Of a stretch of DNA of 64,000 bases, positions 22,513 through 31,720 are shown in pieces. Location of the stretch: the NCBI GenBank assembly GCA_026214975.1, contig JAOBSW010000129.1:1-64000 (forward strand), given 5' to 3'. Position 1 is the first letter of the stretch; the number at the start of each line of letters is the position of its first letter. The notes below the pieces were generated by a model. It worked only from the letters and a program-made list of their open reading frames with translations, searched no databases and was not told the DNA's origin. The translations under genes and the position numbers were made by a program. The DNA is from Gentiana macrophylla. Lineage: Eukaryota > Streptophyta > Magnoliopsida > Gentianales > Gentianaceae.

Positions 22513-23329
22513 AGTACATATTTCCTTTGGGAGACAAATGCCTTTCTTTGTTTCTTGCTACTTCCATGCCAAGAAAATATTTGAGAAAACCCAAGTCCTT
22601 CACCTGAAACACCTTTGCCAGTAGAGTCTTCAAATGTTGGATCTCAGTAGAGTCATCTCCAGTGAGGATGATATCATCCACATAGACAATAATAATAGAC
22701 CTCTTCTGGTTGGTTGTCTTGATGAACATAGTGTGATCAGAATTGCATTGGTGATATCCAGCAGCTTTGACCACAGTTGTTAATTTTCCAAACCATGCCC
22801 TTGGTGATTGTTTGAGCCATATAGAGATTTCCTCGCTTTTTTGCACACCTTGCCTTGAGTATGAGGATTGATAAAACCCGGGAGGTACATTCATATAAAC
22901 CTCCTCAAGAAGGTCCCCATTTAGAAAAGCATTTTTGATGTCCAATTGGTGAAGAGGCCAGTCAAGTTGGACAGCTAGAGAGATCAGAACCCTGACAGTG
23001 TTGAGTTTTGCCACTGGTGCAAAAGTTTCCTTATAGTCAATGCCATAAGTTTGAGTGAATCCCCTGGCTACCAATCTGGCTTTGTACTTGTCAATAGTGC
23101 CATCAGCATTGTATTTTATAGTGAATAACCATCTCATGAATCGATTTCTCTTCTTGCCCTGTGGGAGAGGTGTCAAATCCCAAGTATGATTATCCGAAGT
23201 CTTGTCATCTCTCTGTTTTAACAATGACCTTCCATTTATCATTTTGAAGGGCCTCCTGAATATTTTTAGGAATAGAGTGAGAGTCCAGGTCCTGTGAAAA
23301 CATGGCAAAGGCAGGAGATAACTTATCAT
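22427..23329 (-). pseudogene. Copia-C1 reverse transcriptase
   Basis: A 300-residue minus-strand frame contains RVT_2 motifs in order: TWDLTPLPQG, YKARLVARGFTQTYGIDY, FAPVAKLNTVRVLISLAVQLDW, LDIKNAFLNGDLLEEVYM, KQSPRAWFGK, catalytic VYVDDIILTGDD and LKYFLGMEVAR. The LKQSP motif usually reads LKQAP or LKQSP in this lineage. The active-site residues are present. Confidence 0.9.
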
Positions 23330-23613
23330 AAGATAAATAAGAATGAATAGAATGATCGTGCACGATCTCTTTCCTTCCTAAGAGCAATAGGCCTATCATC
23401 AATGTCGCAGTCGAGGATCTCAGAGATTGCCGAGTGTGTGAGGCTCGGGATCGCAGGCTCTCGGGTCGATAGACTCTTGTTCGGAAGTTCTTTGAGGAGT
23501 ATTAGGTCAGAGAGAGTCAAGAGAAGTCTTCAAGTTCATCTCTTGAGGATCGATGGAGTTGCCGAGGGTTAAGAGTTTGCCGAGGAAGGGTTTAGGTCAA
23601 TTTCAATCAGGTT

Positions 23614-23820
23614 TCCCATATGACTGGTAATAAAAACCTTATAACCAACTATATGCCTTGTCACCAAATTCATAACATTAAAACTGCTGATGGATCTATC
23701 TCTCGTGCAAAAGGTGTTGGAAATGTTAAACTCACTAATAAGATATGCCTACAGGATGTCCTATTTGTTCCAAACTTAGACGCAATCTTATATCTCACAA
23801 GAGACTCACTAAAGATTTGA
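23614..23820 (+). pseudogene. Copia-C1 protease fragment, plus strand (inverted relative to RT)
   Basis: HMTGNKNLITNY, GSISRAKGVGNVKL and ICLQDVLFVPNL are the region just after the DSG loop of Copia proteases. The fragment reads on the plus strand although the reverse transcriptase next to it reads on the minus strand. It matches 62570-62760 in Copia-C2. It abuts the minus-strand RT leader at about 23600-23614, one of the inversion junctions. Confidence 0.75.
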
Positions 23821-23955
23821 ATTGAATTTGTTGTTTTTAAGGAGAATCAGTGCACATTCCAGATCCTACTTCACAGGAAGTGATTGGGAAGGCTAAACCT
23901 CATACTGGATTGTTTCTCGGTCACCCTCGTTGAAGACAGAGGATCAAGATCAAGA

Positions 23956-24380
23956 TGATTTTGTAAGTTTAGCAAATTGACAAATATCACATTGAAGGTC
24001 ATTCAGATTACATCCTTTAAACAATTCAGGAGTTAAAGATTTTAAGTAACACAAGAGTAAACTTCAACTTAGTTTATTCATTGATAAGAGAGGTGTATAA
24101 ATAGATACAATTGAGAGAGAGACTAGCTAGCTAGCTTGGGCGGCCACTTGAGTATGTAGATGTGGGCGGCAAGCATGCAAAAAGTAAAAGTAAAAGCTAT
24201 GTCTATGACATAAAGTAGTAAAAGTATACCAGGAACACTTGGGTTTTTTTAATGAAAGACAAATCTGAAGTTGGCCCTATCTTTCAAGAATTTTATCATA
24301 TGGTCTCCACTCAATTTGATACTAAGGTCAAGATCTTAAAGACTGATAATGCTCTAGAATACTATGAGTCTAATCTCAGT
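23956..24380. repeat. Chimeric block, copy 1 (duplicate at 25,509-25,920)
   Basis: The block joins three pieces: pre-integrase text on the minus strand (23956-24044, CNLNDLQCDICQ), a minus-strand LTR piece (24045-24214), and integrase text on the plus strand (24215-24380, MKDKSEVGPIFQEFYH). The same three pieces with the same junctions recur at 25509-25920. One junction reads cataaagtagtaaaagtata here and cataaagtaataaaagtata there. Confidence 0.85.
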
Positions 24381-24414
24381 ACCTTCTTGACAGATAGAGG
24401 AATTGTTCATATCA

Positions 24415-24469
24415 GTTTGAGAATGTGTGGAATTGTTCACATTCTCAAACAGTGATGTTTGAGAATGTG
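24415..24469. repeat. Alternating inverted 13-bp LTR-edge words
   Basis: The word gtttgagaatgtg (24415-24427) is followed by its reverse complement cacattctcaaac (24438-24450) and again by gtttgagaatgtg (24457-24469). The word comes from the LTR edge. The first two could form a hairpin with a 10-base loop. Confidence 0.85.
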
Positions 24470-25097
24470 TTAACACAAGAGTAAACTTCAACTTGGTTTA
24501 TTCATTGATATGAAAGGTGTATAAATAGATACAATTGAGAGAGAGGCTAGCTAGCTAGCTTAGGCGCCACTGAGTATGTAGATGTGGGCGGCAAGCATGC
24601 AAAAGTAAAAGTAAAAGCTATGTCTATGACATAAAGTAAACTAGAGTTTGACATATTAATTGTTTATATGTATCACAATTAATATGTCTTTTACAAATAA
24701 ATAAAGTGTACAAATAATATAATACACGAAATAGAGACTGCTGAACATGTCCCTCAGCAGAGGCATAAGAGTCCAATCTAGAATAGAGTTTATGTTCAAA
24801 GTAGATCTCTATTTCGTGTATTATATTATTTGTACACTTTATTTATTTGTAAAAGACATATTAATTGTGATACATATAAACAATTAATATGTCAAACTCT
24901 AGTAATTTTTATGTCATAGACATAGCTTTTTTACTTTTACTTTTTGCATGCTTACGCTTCACATCTACATACTGTGTGGCTTAACAAGCTAGCTAGCTAG
25001 TCTCTCTCTCAATTGTATCTATTTATACACTCTCTTATCAATGAATAAACTAAGTTGAAGTTTACTCTTGTGTTAACACATTCTCAAACTCTCTTCA
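24457..25097. repeat. Large imperfect palindrome of two opposed LTR pieces
   Basis: An LTR piece on the minus strand (24457-24772) faces an LTR piece on the plus strand (24788-25097) across about 15-20 bp. The arms are about 300 bp each and clearly complementary, for example aaatagagactg..tgaacatgtcc against its inverse. They differ by many small changes around the outer sequence. Confidence 0.85.
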
Positions 25098-25114
25098 AGT
25101 TGAAGTCCTCAAGA

Positions 25115-26570
25115 AATCTTTGAACATGTCCTCTAGAATACTATGAGTCTAATCTCAGCACCTTCTTGATGAGATAGAGGAATTGTTCATATCATGAGTT
25201 GTGTGGAAACACCTCACAGAATGGGGTTCTTTGAGAGAAAGAACAGTGCACTCTTTGGAAATGGCCAGATCAATCATGTTCACCACACATGTTCCTAAAT
25301 ATATGTGGGGTGAAGCTATACTGACTGCAACTTATTTAATCAACCGACTTCCCAGCTGAGGGTTAAGAGTTTGCTGTGGAAATATTTAGGTAATATTTCC
25401 ATACTATGAGTTTACTCTTGTGTTTATACTTTTCACCCTAGAGGGTCCCCACACATCACTGTGTATTAAGGTGAAGGGTGAGGAATGCAAATGAGGTAAC
25501 TTAGCATACACAGATTTTGTAAGTTTAGCAAATTGACAAATATCACATTGAAGGTCATTCAGATTACATCCTTTAAACAATTCAGGAGTTAAAGATTTTA
25601 AGTAACACAAGAGTAAACTTCAACTTAGTTTATTCATTGATAAGAGAGGTGTATAAATAGATACAATTGAGAGAGAGACTAGCTAGCTAGCTTGGGCGGC
25701 CACTTGAGTATGTAGATGTGGGCGGCAAGCATGCAAAAAGTAAAAGTAAAAGCTATGTCTATGACATAAAGTAATAAAAGTATACCAGGAACACTTGGGT
25801 TTTTTTAATGAAAGACAAATCTGAAGTTGGCCCTATCTTTCAAGAATTTTATCATATGGTCTCCACTCAATTTGATACTAAGGTCAAGATCTTAAAGGCG
25901 ATAATGCTCTAGAATACTATGAGTCTAATCTCAGTGCATCTTCTTGATGATAGAGGAATTGTTCATATCGAGAGTTGTGTGGAAACACCTCACAGAATGG
26001 GGTTCTTTGAGAGAAAGAACAGCACTCTTTGGAAATGGCCAGATCAATCATGTTCACCACACATGTTCCTAAATATATGTGGGGTGAAGCTATCTGATCG
26101 CAACTTATTTAATCAACCGACTTCCCAAATTGAGGGTTAAGAGTTTCTTTGTGGAAATATTTAGGGTGAAAAGTATAACAGGAAAAGGTGGTTTGTCACC
26201 TTTATTGATGATCATACCCAGAACACTTGGGTTTTTTAATGAAAGACAAATCTGAAGTTGGCCCTATCTTTCAAGAATTTTATCATATGGTCTCCACTCA
26301 ATTTGATACTAAGGTCAAGATCTTAAAGACCGATAATGCTCTAGAATACTATGAGTCTAATCTCAGCACCTTCTTTGACAGATAGAGGAATTGTTCATAT
26401 CGTGAGTTGTGTGGAAACACCTCTGAGAATGGGGTTCTTTGAGAGAAAGAACAGCACTGGCTGGAAATGGCCAGATCAATCATGTTCACCACACATGTTC
26501 CTAAATATATGTGGGGTGAAGCTATACTGATCGCAACTTATTTAATCAACCGACTTCCCAGGCAGAGAGG
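25115..26570 (+). pseudogene. Repeated integrase fragments within Copia-C1
   Basis: The plus-strand integrase core text that contains 'ctagaatactatgagtctaatctcag' through 'caacttatttaatcaaccgacttccca' occurs three times (about 25132-25355, 25905-26130 and 26338-26566), plus a truncated copy at 24350-24410. Copies two and three are preceded by MKDKSEVGPIFQEFYH text. Each long copy ends in the same unnatural junction to ggttaagagttt..tgtggaaatatt. The fragments encode parts of the D,D-35-E core and NGVxER-type region, all broken. Confidence 0.8.
25509..25920. repeat. Chimeric block, copy 2
   Basis: This is the duplicate of 23956-24380, with the same order of pre-integrase (minus), LTR piece (minus, about 25606-25771) and integrase (plus), and the same breakpoints. 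Confidence 0.85.
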
Positions 26571-26583
26571 TTAAGAGTTTCTT

Positions 26584-26964
26584 TGTGGAAATATTACCTA
26601 AATATTACCTCAAAGAGGTGTAAACTCTCGGCAGGTGCTCTTTATGCCTCTATTGAGGACATGTTCAAATAGATCTCTATTTCGTGTATTATATTATTTG
26701 TACACTTTATTTATTTGTAAAAGACATATTAATTGTGATACATATAAACAATTAATATGTCAAACTCTAGTTTACTTTATGTCATAGACATAGCTTTTAC
26801 TTTTACTTTTTGCATGCTTGCCGCCCACATCTACATACTCAAGTGGCCGCCAAGCTAGCTAGCTAGTCTCTCTCTCAATTGTATCTATTTATACACCTCT
26901 CTTATCAATGAATAAACTAAGTTGAAGTTTACTCTTGTGTTAACACATTCTCAAACTCTCTTCA
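26584..26964 (+). repeat. Internal complete LTR of Copia-C1, plus strand
   Basis: This 381-bp LTR with both termini (TGTGGAAATATT and actctcttca) lies in the opposite orientation to the outer LTRs. A primer site tggtatcgagcc (26965-26976) and a gag start follow. Its TG terminus is joined directly to broken integrase text (ggttaagagtttctt). Confidence 0.92.
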
Positions 26965-27020
26965 TGGTATCGAGCCATTTGTGTTCTAACTTTTTCCACG
27001 CAAAACTCATATTTTCAAGA

Positions 27021-28055
27021 ATGTCTTCCACATCCGACATTACTTCAACCTCAAGAGACTCTCAAAGCGACCTCGGTGATCGGGAGTAATCGACAACTCC
27101 TCTTCTTATACAAACCATAGACTTGATGGTAACAACTATCTCGTTATGGTCAAGGTCTATGAAAATGTACATTTCTCGGACAAAGTAAGATGGGATACTT
27201 GTCTCGAACAAAAACCGCACTCTTTAAACCGACCCGGTTTTGAAGCATGGGACACAACAAATAATCAACTCATGACCATCCTCACGAGGTCAATGACAAA
27301 AGAGATAAGTGAAAACTTTATGATGTATGATATCGCCAAAGAAATCAGGATAATGCCGAGATCTTTACTCCAAGAAGGATAATACATCCGAGGTATATGA
27401 ACTAAGCTCAGATTCAAACTTGCGTGCAAGGGATATGTGTGTAACTCAATATTTCAATCAACTATCTAAGGCTTGGCAACACTTAGATATGTTAGAAACT
27501 CACTCATGGAATGATGTCAAGGATGCTGCTCTTTATAAAGACATCATAGAAAAGAAGAGAGTATTCAGTTCCTCACCGGATCGAATCCGACTCTTGATGA
27601 TGTTAGAGGAAGAATTCTTGCCACCAAACCTCTTCCAAATCTCAAATCCATGTTTTGCCGAGGTCAAACATGAAGAAAGTAGGAGAAAAGTCATGCTTCA
27701 AATTCCCTACCGACAACCCTATCAAGGTGTGTGCACGACCGCCGGGAAGGCTGCTTGAGGTTCTTTGAGACATACAGAAGCCTACCGAGAAAAGCGAAAA
27801 TCGTTTCGTGATCACCGCAAACGCACAAATCACACCAAGGACAATCGGCTGGAAGCTCCATGGCAAGCCTAACTCCTCAAAAACCTCTCAAACCTATCAG
27901 GGAAAGTCAAGCGGACACATCGGTGAGGAGGAGAATGACAACCAGATGAATGCTCGCTTCTTTGCATTCAAAGCCTTCTGAATCAACAAAAGGAAGGTAG
28001 TCACTCTACTGATGTTGCTACTCATACTCATACAGGTAAATTCTATTCTTCCCTT
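27021..28055 (+). pseudogene. Copia-C1 gag, plus strand, frameshifted
   Basis: The start ATG at 27021 gives MSSTSDI. Recognisable gag pieces are FEAWDTTNNQLMTILTRSM, CVTQYFNQLSKAWQHLDMLE and FAEVKHEESRRKVML, in three frames. The CCHC-like zinc segment near 27810-27860 is reduced to C..RTNHTKD.. text. The frame stops where the sequence switches at about 28056 into the primer site of the inverted outer LTR. It is closely related to the Copia-C2 gag at 54871-55545. Confidence 0.82.
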
Positions 28056-28068
28056 AGCTCTGATACCA

Positions 28069-28446
28069 TGAAGAGAGTTTGAGAATGTGTTAACACAAGA
28101 GTAAACTTCAACTTAGTTTATTCATTGATAAGAGAGGTGTATAAATAGATACAATTGAGAGAGAGACTAGCTAGCTAGCTTGGGCGGCCACTTGAGTATG
28201 TAGATGTGGGCGGCAAGCATGCAAAAAGTAAAAGTAAAAGCTATGTCTATGACATAAAGTAAACTAGAGTTTGACATATTAATTGTTTATATGTATCACA
28301 ATTAATATGTCTTTTACAAATAAATAAAGTGTACAAATAATATAATACACTAAATAGAGATCATTGAACATGTCCTCAAATAGAGGCATAAGAGCACTCG
28401 CCGAGGTCGCACCTCTTTGAGGTAATATTTAGGTAATATTTCCACA
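28069..28446 (-). repeat. Copia-C1 right outer LTR (5' LTR)
   Basis: This minus-strand LTR is preceded on its inner side by the primer site complement gctctgatacca (28057-28068). It is nearly identical to 21336-21716. The target duplication atatg follows at 28447. Confidence 0.95.
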
Positions 28447-28451
28447 ATATG

Positions 28452-29070
28452 TTTGTTGTCCATAAATAATCAATTTTCAAATTTGTAATATTTTGTAAGT
28501 CAATTACAATTATTTTCGGCATAGCACACAATTTCTTTCCGTGTTCATGATCACCCATGTGGAGTGCCCATCACACAAAATATATAGAAGTAAAAGAACA
28601 AGCAGACTGTGTTCTTAGGGCTAACGGTGCTCCGAGCCCCCCAAAAAATATTCATATAGATCCAATTCGATCAAAACTAATATAATGTGTTCATTTTTCT
28701 TATTTTAATCGATAAAGGCCCGAATTTCAATCGATAAAGGCCCGGAAAAATTAATCAAACCGCTAAAGGCGAAAAAAATATTAATGAATTATATCCGTGT
28801 TCATGATCACCCATGTGGAGTGCCCGTCACACAAAATATATAGAAGTAAAAGAACGAAGACGAAAAATAATAATAAATACATAACCAAAAAAATCGATGG
28901 CTTTCAAAAAAACCGACATAGACACACAATATAAAATATATGTACGCAAAATGATAGTAGAATATACATATATATGTGATATAGGAAAGAAAAGAAAGAA
29001 AAAAAATCCCACAAACTGCCACGTGTCGGCACAACATCAATCCCCCCTTGTCTTCTTATTAAGTATTAGG
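28452..29070. repeat. Spacer with direct repeat and dispersed repeat copy 2
   Basis: A block of about 65 bp beginning ccgtgttcatgatcacccat occurs at 28539 and again at 28796 with one or two changes. The second copy leads into the dispersed repeat shared with 4555-4700 (about 28820-28960). A short phrase cgataaaggccc repeats near 28712 and 28732. No gene is seen. Confidence 0.6.
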
Positions 29071-29085
29071 ATATATATATATGTA

Positions 29086-29145
<60 letters not shown>
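29071..29145. repeat. (TA)n microsatellite
   Basis: About 70 bp of alternating at/ta, with a few gta interruptions at its left end, borders the 3' end of the LINE fragment. The isoleucine-tyrosine translation across it is a repeat artefact. Confidence 0.95.
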
Positions 29146-29152
<7 letters not shown>

Positions 29153-29990
29153 GTGAAGAAGATCATATCATTTATTATTGGCCTTCAAGGCATAAACAAA
29201 GTACAAAACTGCAGCTGAGCCCTACATCAGCAAATAGTAGCAATAAAAAAAAAAATTCACATAGTGTTATTCTATACACCAAGCAAGTCTGAAGTTTCCT
29301 GCTCGCTCCACTGCATTTGACAGAAAGACGTTGGCTGGGGGTCTATCATTTTCGTATCCATGAGTAAGTCTATTTCTCCACGTCCATACACCATATATAA
29401 CCTCCTTCCAGATATATTTCCAGTGTGTTGCACGGAGATTAGTGTTCTAGTTATTTTTCAGATTCATCTCAATCCATTCAGTCATTGAGTTGGTTCCAAA
29501 AAAATCTTGCTTGTGTGTTACAGGGACACATAAGTTCCAAACATCTTTGGCCCACTCAAAGACGTCCGTATATTTCTCTCCTGGGCCACTCCTGTCCAAT
29601 TTGCCCCCAGTCGAGCACTATCAAAACCACCCCGAAGATGAGCGTATGCTTTACAAATACCTCTCCACATCGGAGAACTTCCGGTTTTAGCCTTAACAGT
29701 CAATTCCTTGTATTTGTGTGCCATCACTTCATTCACTTGTACCCAAAGAGTGTTTTTTTGTTGAATCAAGGCCCAAACAAGTTTGCCCAAAAATGCTATG
29801 TTCATATATTTCATTTGCTTGAACCCCAGCCCACCTTGCTGTTTTGGTGTGCAAAGAGTGTCCCAAGCCAGAGTGTGCATTTTTCTTCCCTCCTCATTAT
29901 CTCCCCAAAAGAAATTTCTGCAAATCTTTTCCATATTGTTGAGGATGGTGGCTGGGAGAATGGTGGTTTGCATTACATAGAGTTACTTTC
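29146..29990 (-). mobile_element. 5'-truncated LINE (L1-type) fragment
   Basis: The minus-strand frame 29518-29973 is the conserved tail of plant L1 reverse transcriptase polyproteins: FFWGDNEEGRKMHTLAWDTLC, KQQGGLGFKQMKYMNIAFLGKLVWAL and GSSPMWRGI. Further down, after frame breaks, WKEVIYGVWTWRNRLTHGYEN (about 29330-29420) continues the zf-RVT/RNase H-like part. The 3' end is A-rich and joins the TA microsatellite. The endonuclease and polymerase core are missing, as expected for 5' truncation by target-primed reverse transcription. Confidence 0.85.
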
Positions 29991-30818
29991 TCAAGTGTAC
30001 ATTATTTTTACATTATCATTATCTCATCACATGTTTAGTGATGAAGTTTTGATTTTGTGACAAAAATATGGTCACATGAAATATGCCTTTTGGTGAAAAT
30101 ATTAAGGTTTGTCATGAAAGAACTTAAAAGCTATGGTGACGAACAATAATTTTTGTCACGATAGAACCTTCTTGATAGAATTTTTATTTTATTTGAGAAG
30201 TTGATAGACAAATATATACACAACAAACATCGTCGATTCTTTTGTCCCGAAAAGATCTTTTTGATGCATTTCGGCTCTTCTGAAATTCTTGTTGTGTTAA
30301 TGAGATTTACAGTGGCCTCCAATTGTGATTGTTGAATGAGATCAATCTGTCTCCCACAATTACATCTTAAAATGGATGTAGCAATAGAACTGATGCCGAA
30401 ATCTATAATTCCAATCCATGTGTTTAAGTGCATTTTGTTTTTGAAATTTTTTTTCGTTATATAGCAATAGCGATTTGGGTGGCCAGATGATTATATGTAG
30501 GTGGTAGATGATCGAGGACCAGAACGACAGAATAAAATTATTATTATTATTTTCTTCAACGAAAAGGAATAGGATATTTTTGATAATAAATCCAGCAGGA
30601 TACTGGATTAGTGTAGTACAAAGTGTTTTAAATTAATGTAGCAAACACAAAATACATCAACAAACCAGGAAATTAAAATATAGTCTTCAAACCAAAGAGA
30701 TCGAACAAAGTTTTAAGGAGAGATTCAGCAGTTTTTCCCTCATTTTATTTCTCACACAAATTTTAAGGCCCCATTAATAATTATTAATTAAATTGTTGGT
30801 AACATTCATTAATTAATT
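29991..30818. other. Region downstream of the terpene synthase gene
   Basis: No gene is seen. This would contain the 3' untranslated region and polyadenylation region of the minus-strand terpene synthase, with AT-rich text just left of 30819. Confidence 0.4.
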
Positions 30819-31493
30819 CTAAAGAGGCAGTGGCTCTAAAAGCACTTTATTGATAAAAGGCTTAACAGACTTGGGAGTGTCGGTCCAACCGTCTGTGTTG
30901 TTCTTGCAGGAGAAATCCATTAGCCGCGGCAGGTTTATAATTGGTTCTAAATCATTCCTTTTCATCACTTTTGTTTGCAGAAGTCTGTGATATTCTTCAT
31001 TCACATCTTTCCAAGCATTTTCCACCATTTCCATTACCTCCTTCTTTGCTTCTTCCTCTGTTACATTGTAGCTTTTCATATATATATCAATTGGCGCCAT
31101 GTTCCCTTTCTTTCTCAAACTTCATTGCATACATATATAAACATTAGCTCCGATCCGGTTGCGTATATCATATGATAAATTAAGAACACATACATATTAA
31201 ACACATAACATAAATTGCGTACGTAAATATACCTAATACCGTACCTGGTGTGAAACTACATCATTCTGTAATCTGCATACTGTCTCAGCAGCAACAAGTA
31301 AAGGGGGATACCGAGCAATCCAATCAAACACACTTTCGGAACTTCCACTTGTTAAGTAGGGATTGGATGCTGTAACTCTAACGCCGGCTATGCGCAATCC
31401 ATTGCTCAAGTAGTCCGAAAATGGTGGAAGTGGATCTTCCTTATTCATCAACCATCTGGACTGGATCATTGTATTCCTCACGTATTCTTTCCA
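30819..31493 (-). pseudogene. Terpene synthase (TPS-a type), last two exons; frameshift
   Basis: The C-terminal part of a terpene synthase comprises exon 31245-31493 (83 codons, WKEYVRN..NDVVSHQ) and exon 30819-31119, ending LLEPLPL-stop. The first carries the start of the NSE/DTE metal-binding motif (NDVVSHQ); the next exon supplies FE, giving NDVVSHQFE. After FEKEREHGA the spliced frame reaches TGA at 31087-31089. The rest (IDIYMKSYNVTEEEA to the stop) is open in another frame, so a small indel lies near 31090-31100. Splice sites are canonical (donor gtacgg at 31244, acceptor gaag before 31119). The preceding exon ends at 39505, so the intervening intron is about 8 kb and filled with retroelements. 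The frameshift makes this a probable pseudogene unless it is a sequence error. Confidence 0.85.
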
Positions 31494-31669
31494 CTGTATT
31501 GTTTTGTTCATTGTAAACGGGCATCATCAAGATTCACTTAATTAATTTTAAACAAGTAATTTGTAATATTTTGATTTTTCAAAAATGACAGACGTGTCAT
31601 TTTTGCGTAAAACGGATTGGATTAAAGTATTATATATGCATGTATTTTCAAAACCAAAAAAATAAAATA

Positions 31670-31672
<3 letters not shown>

Positions 31673-31720
<48 letters not shown>
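31673..31720. repeat. (TA)n microsatellite in the solo LTR
   Basis: About 46 bp of alternating ta lies close to the left end of the solo LTR. Confidence 0.95.

Larger units (their letters stand above)
21336..28446 (-). mobile_element. Copia-C1: single TSD-bounded Copia insertion with scrambled interior
   Basis: The outer LTRs are 21336-21716 and 28069-28446, both on the minus strand. The flanks carry a perfect 5-bp duplication, atatg (21331-21335 and 28447-28451), so this is one integration of about 7.1 kb. A purine tract lies inside the left LTR and a tRNA-iMet primer site (tggtatcagagc, minus) inside the right one. The RNase H and reverse transcriptase occupy 21720-23600 in normal order. 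From 23600 to 28056 the interior is rearranged: plus- and minus-strand protease/integrase pieces, at least five additional LTR pieces in both orientations, repeated integrase blocks, and an inverted segment carrying a complete LTR plus gag (26584-28055). It is the same family as Copia-C2. Confidence 0.88.

Noticed and set aside
23956..26964. Regularly recurring blocks considered as a CRISPR-like or satellite array
   Set aside because: The blocks are pieces of one Copia element with variable lengths and orientations; there are no uniform repeats and spacers, and the genome is that of a plant.
28897..29292. 131-residue plus-strand frame with an IY-repeat stretch
   Set aside because: It crosses the (TA)n microsatellite and the antisense of the LINE tail. 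The composition is wholly explained by the repeat.
29485..30060. 191-residue plus-strand frame
   Set aside because: It is the antisense of the LINE reverse transcriptase tail on the minus strand, which has clear family motifs.
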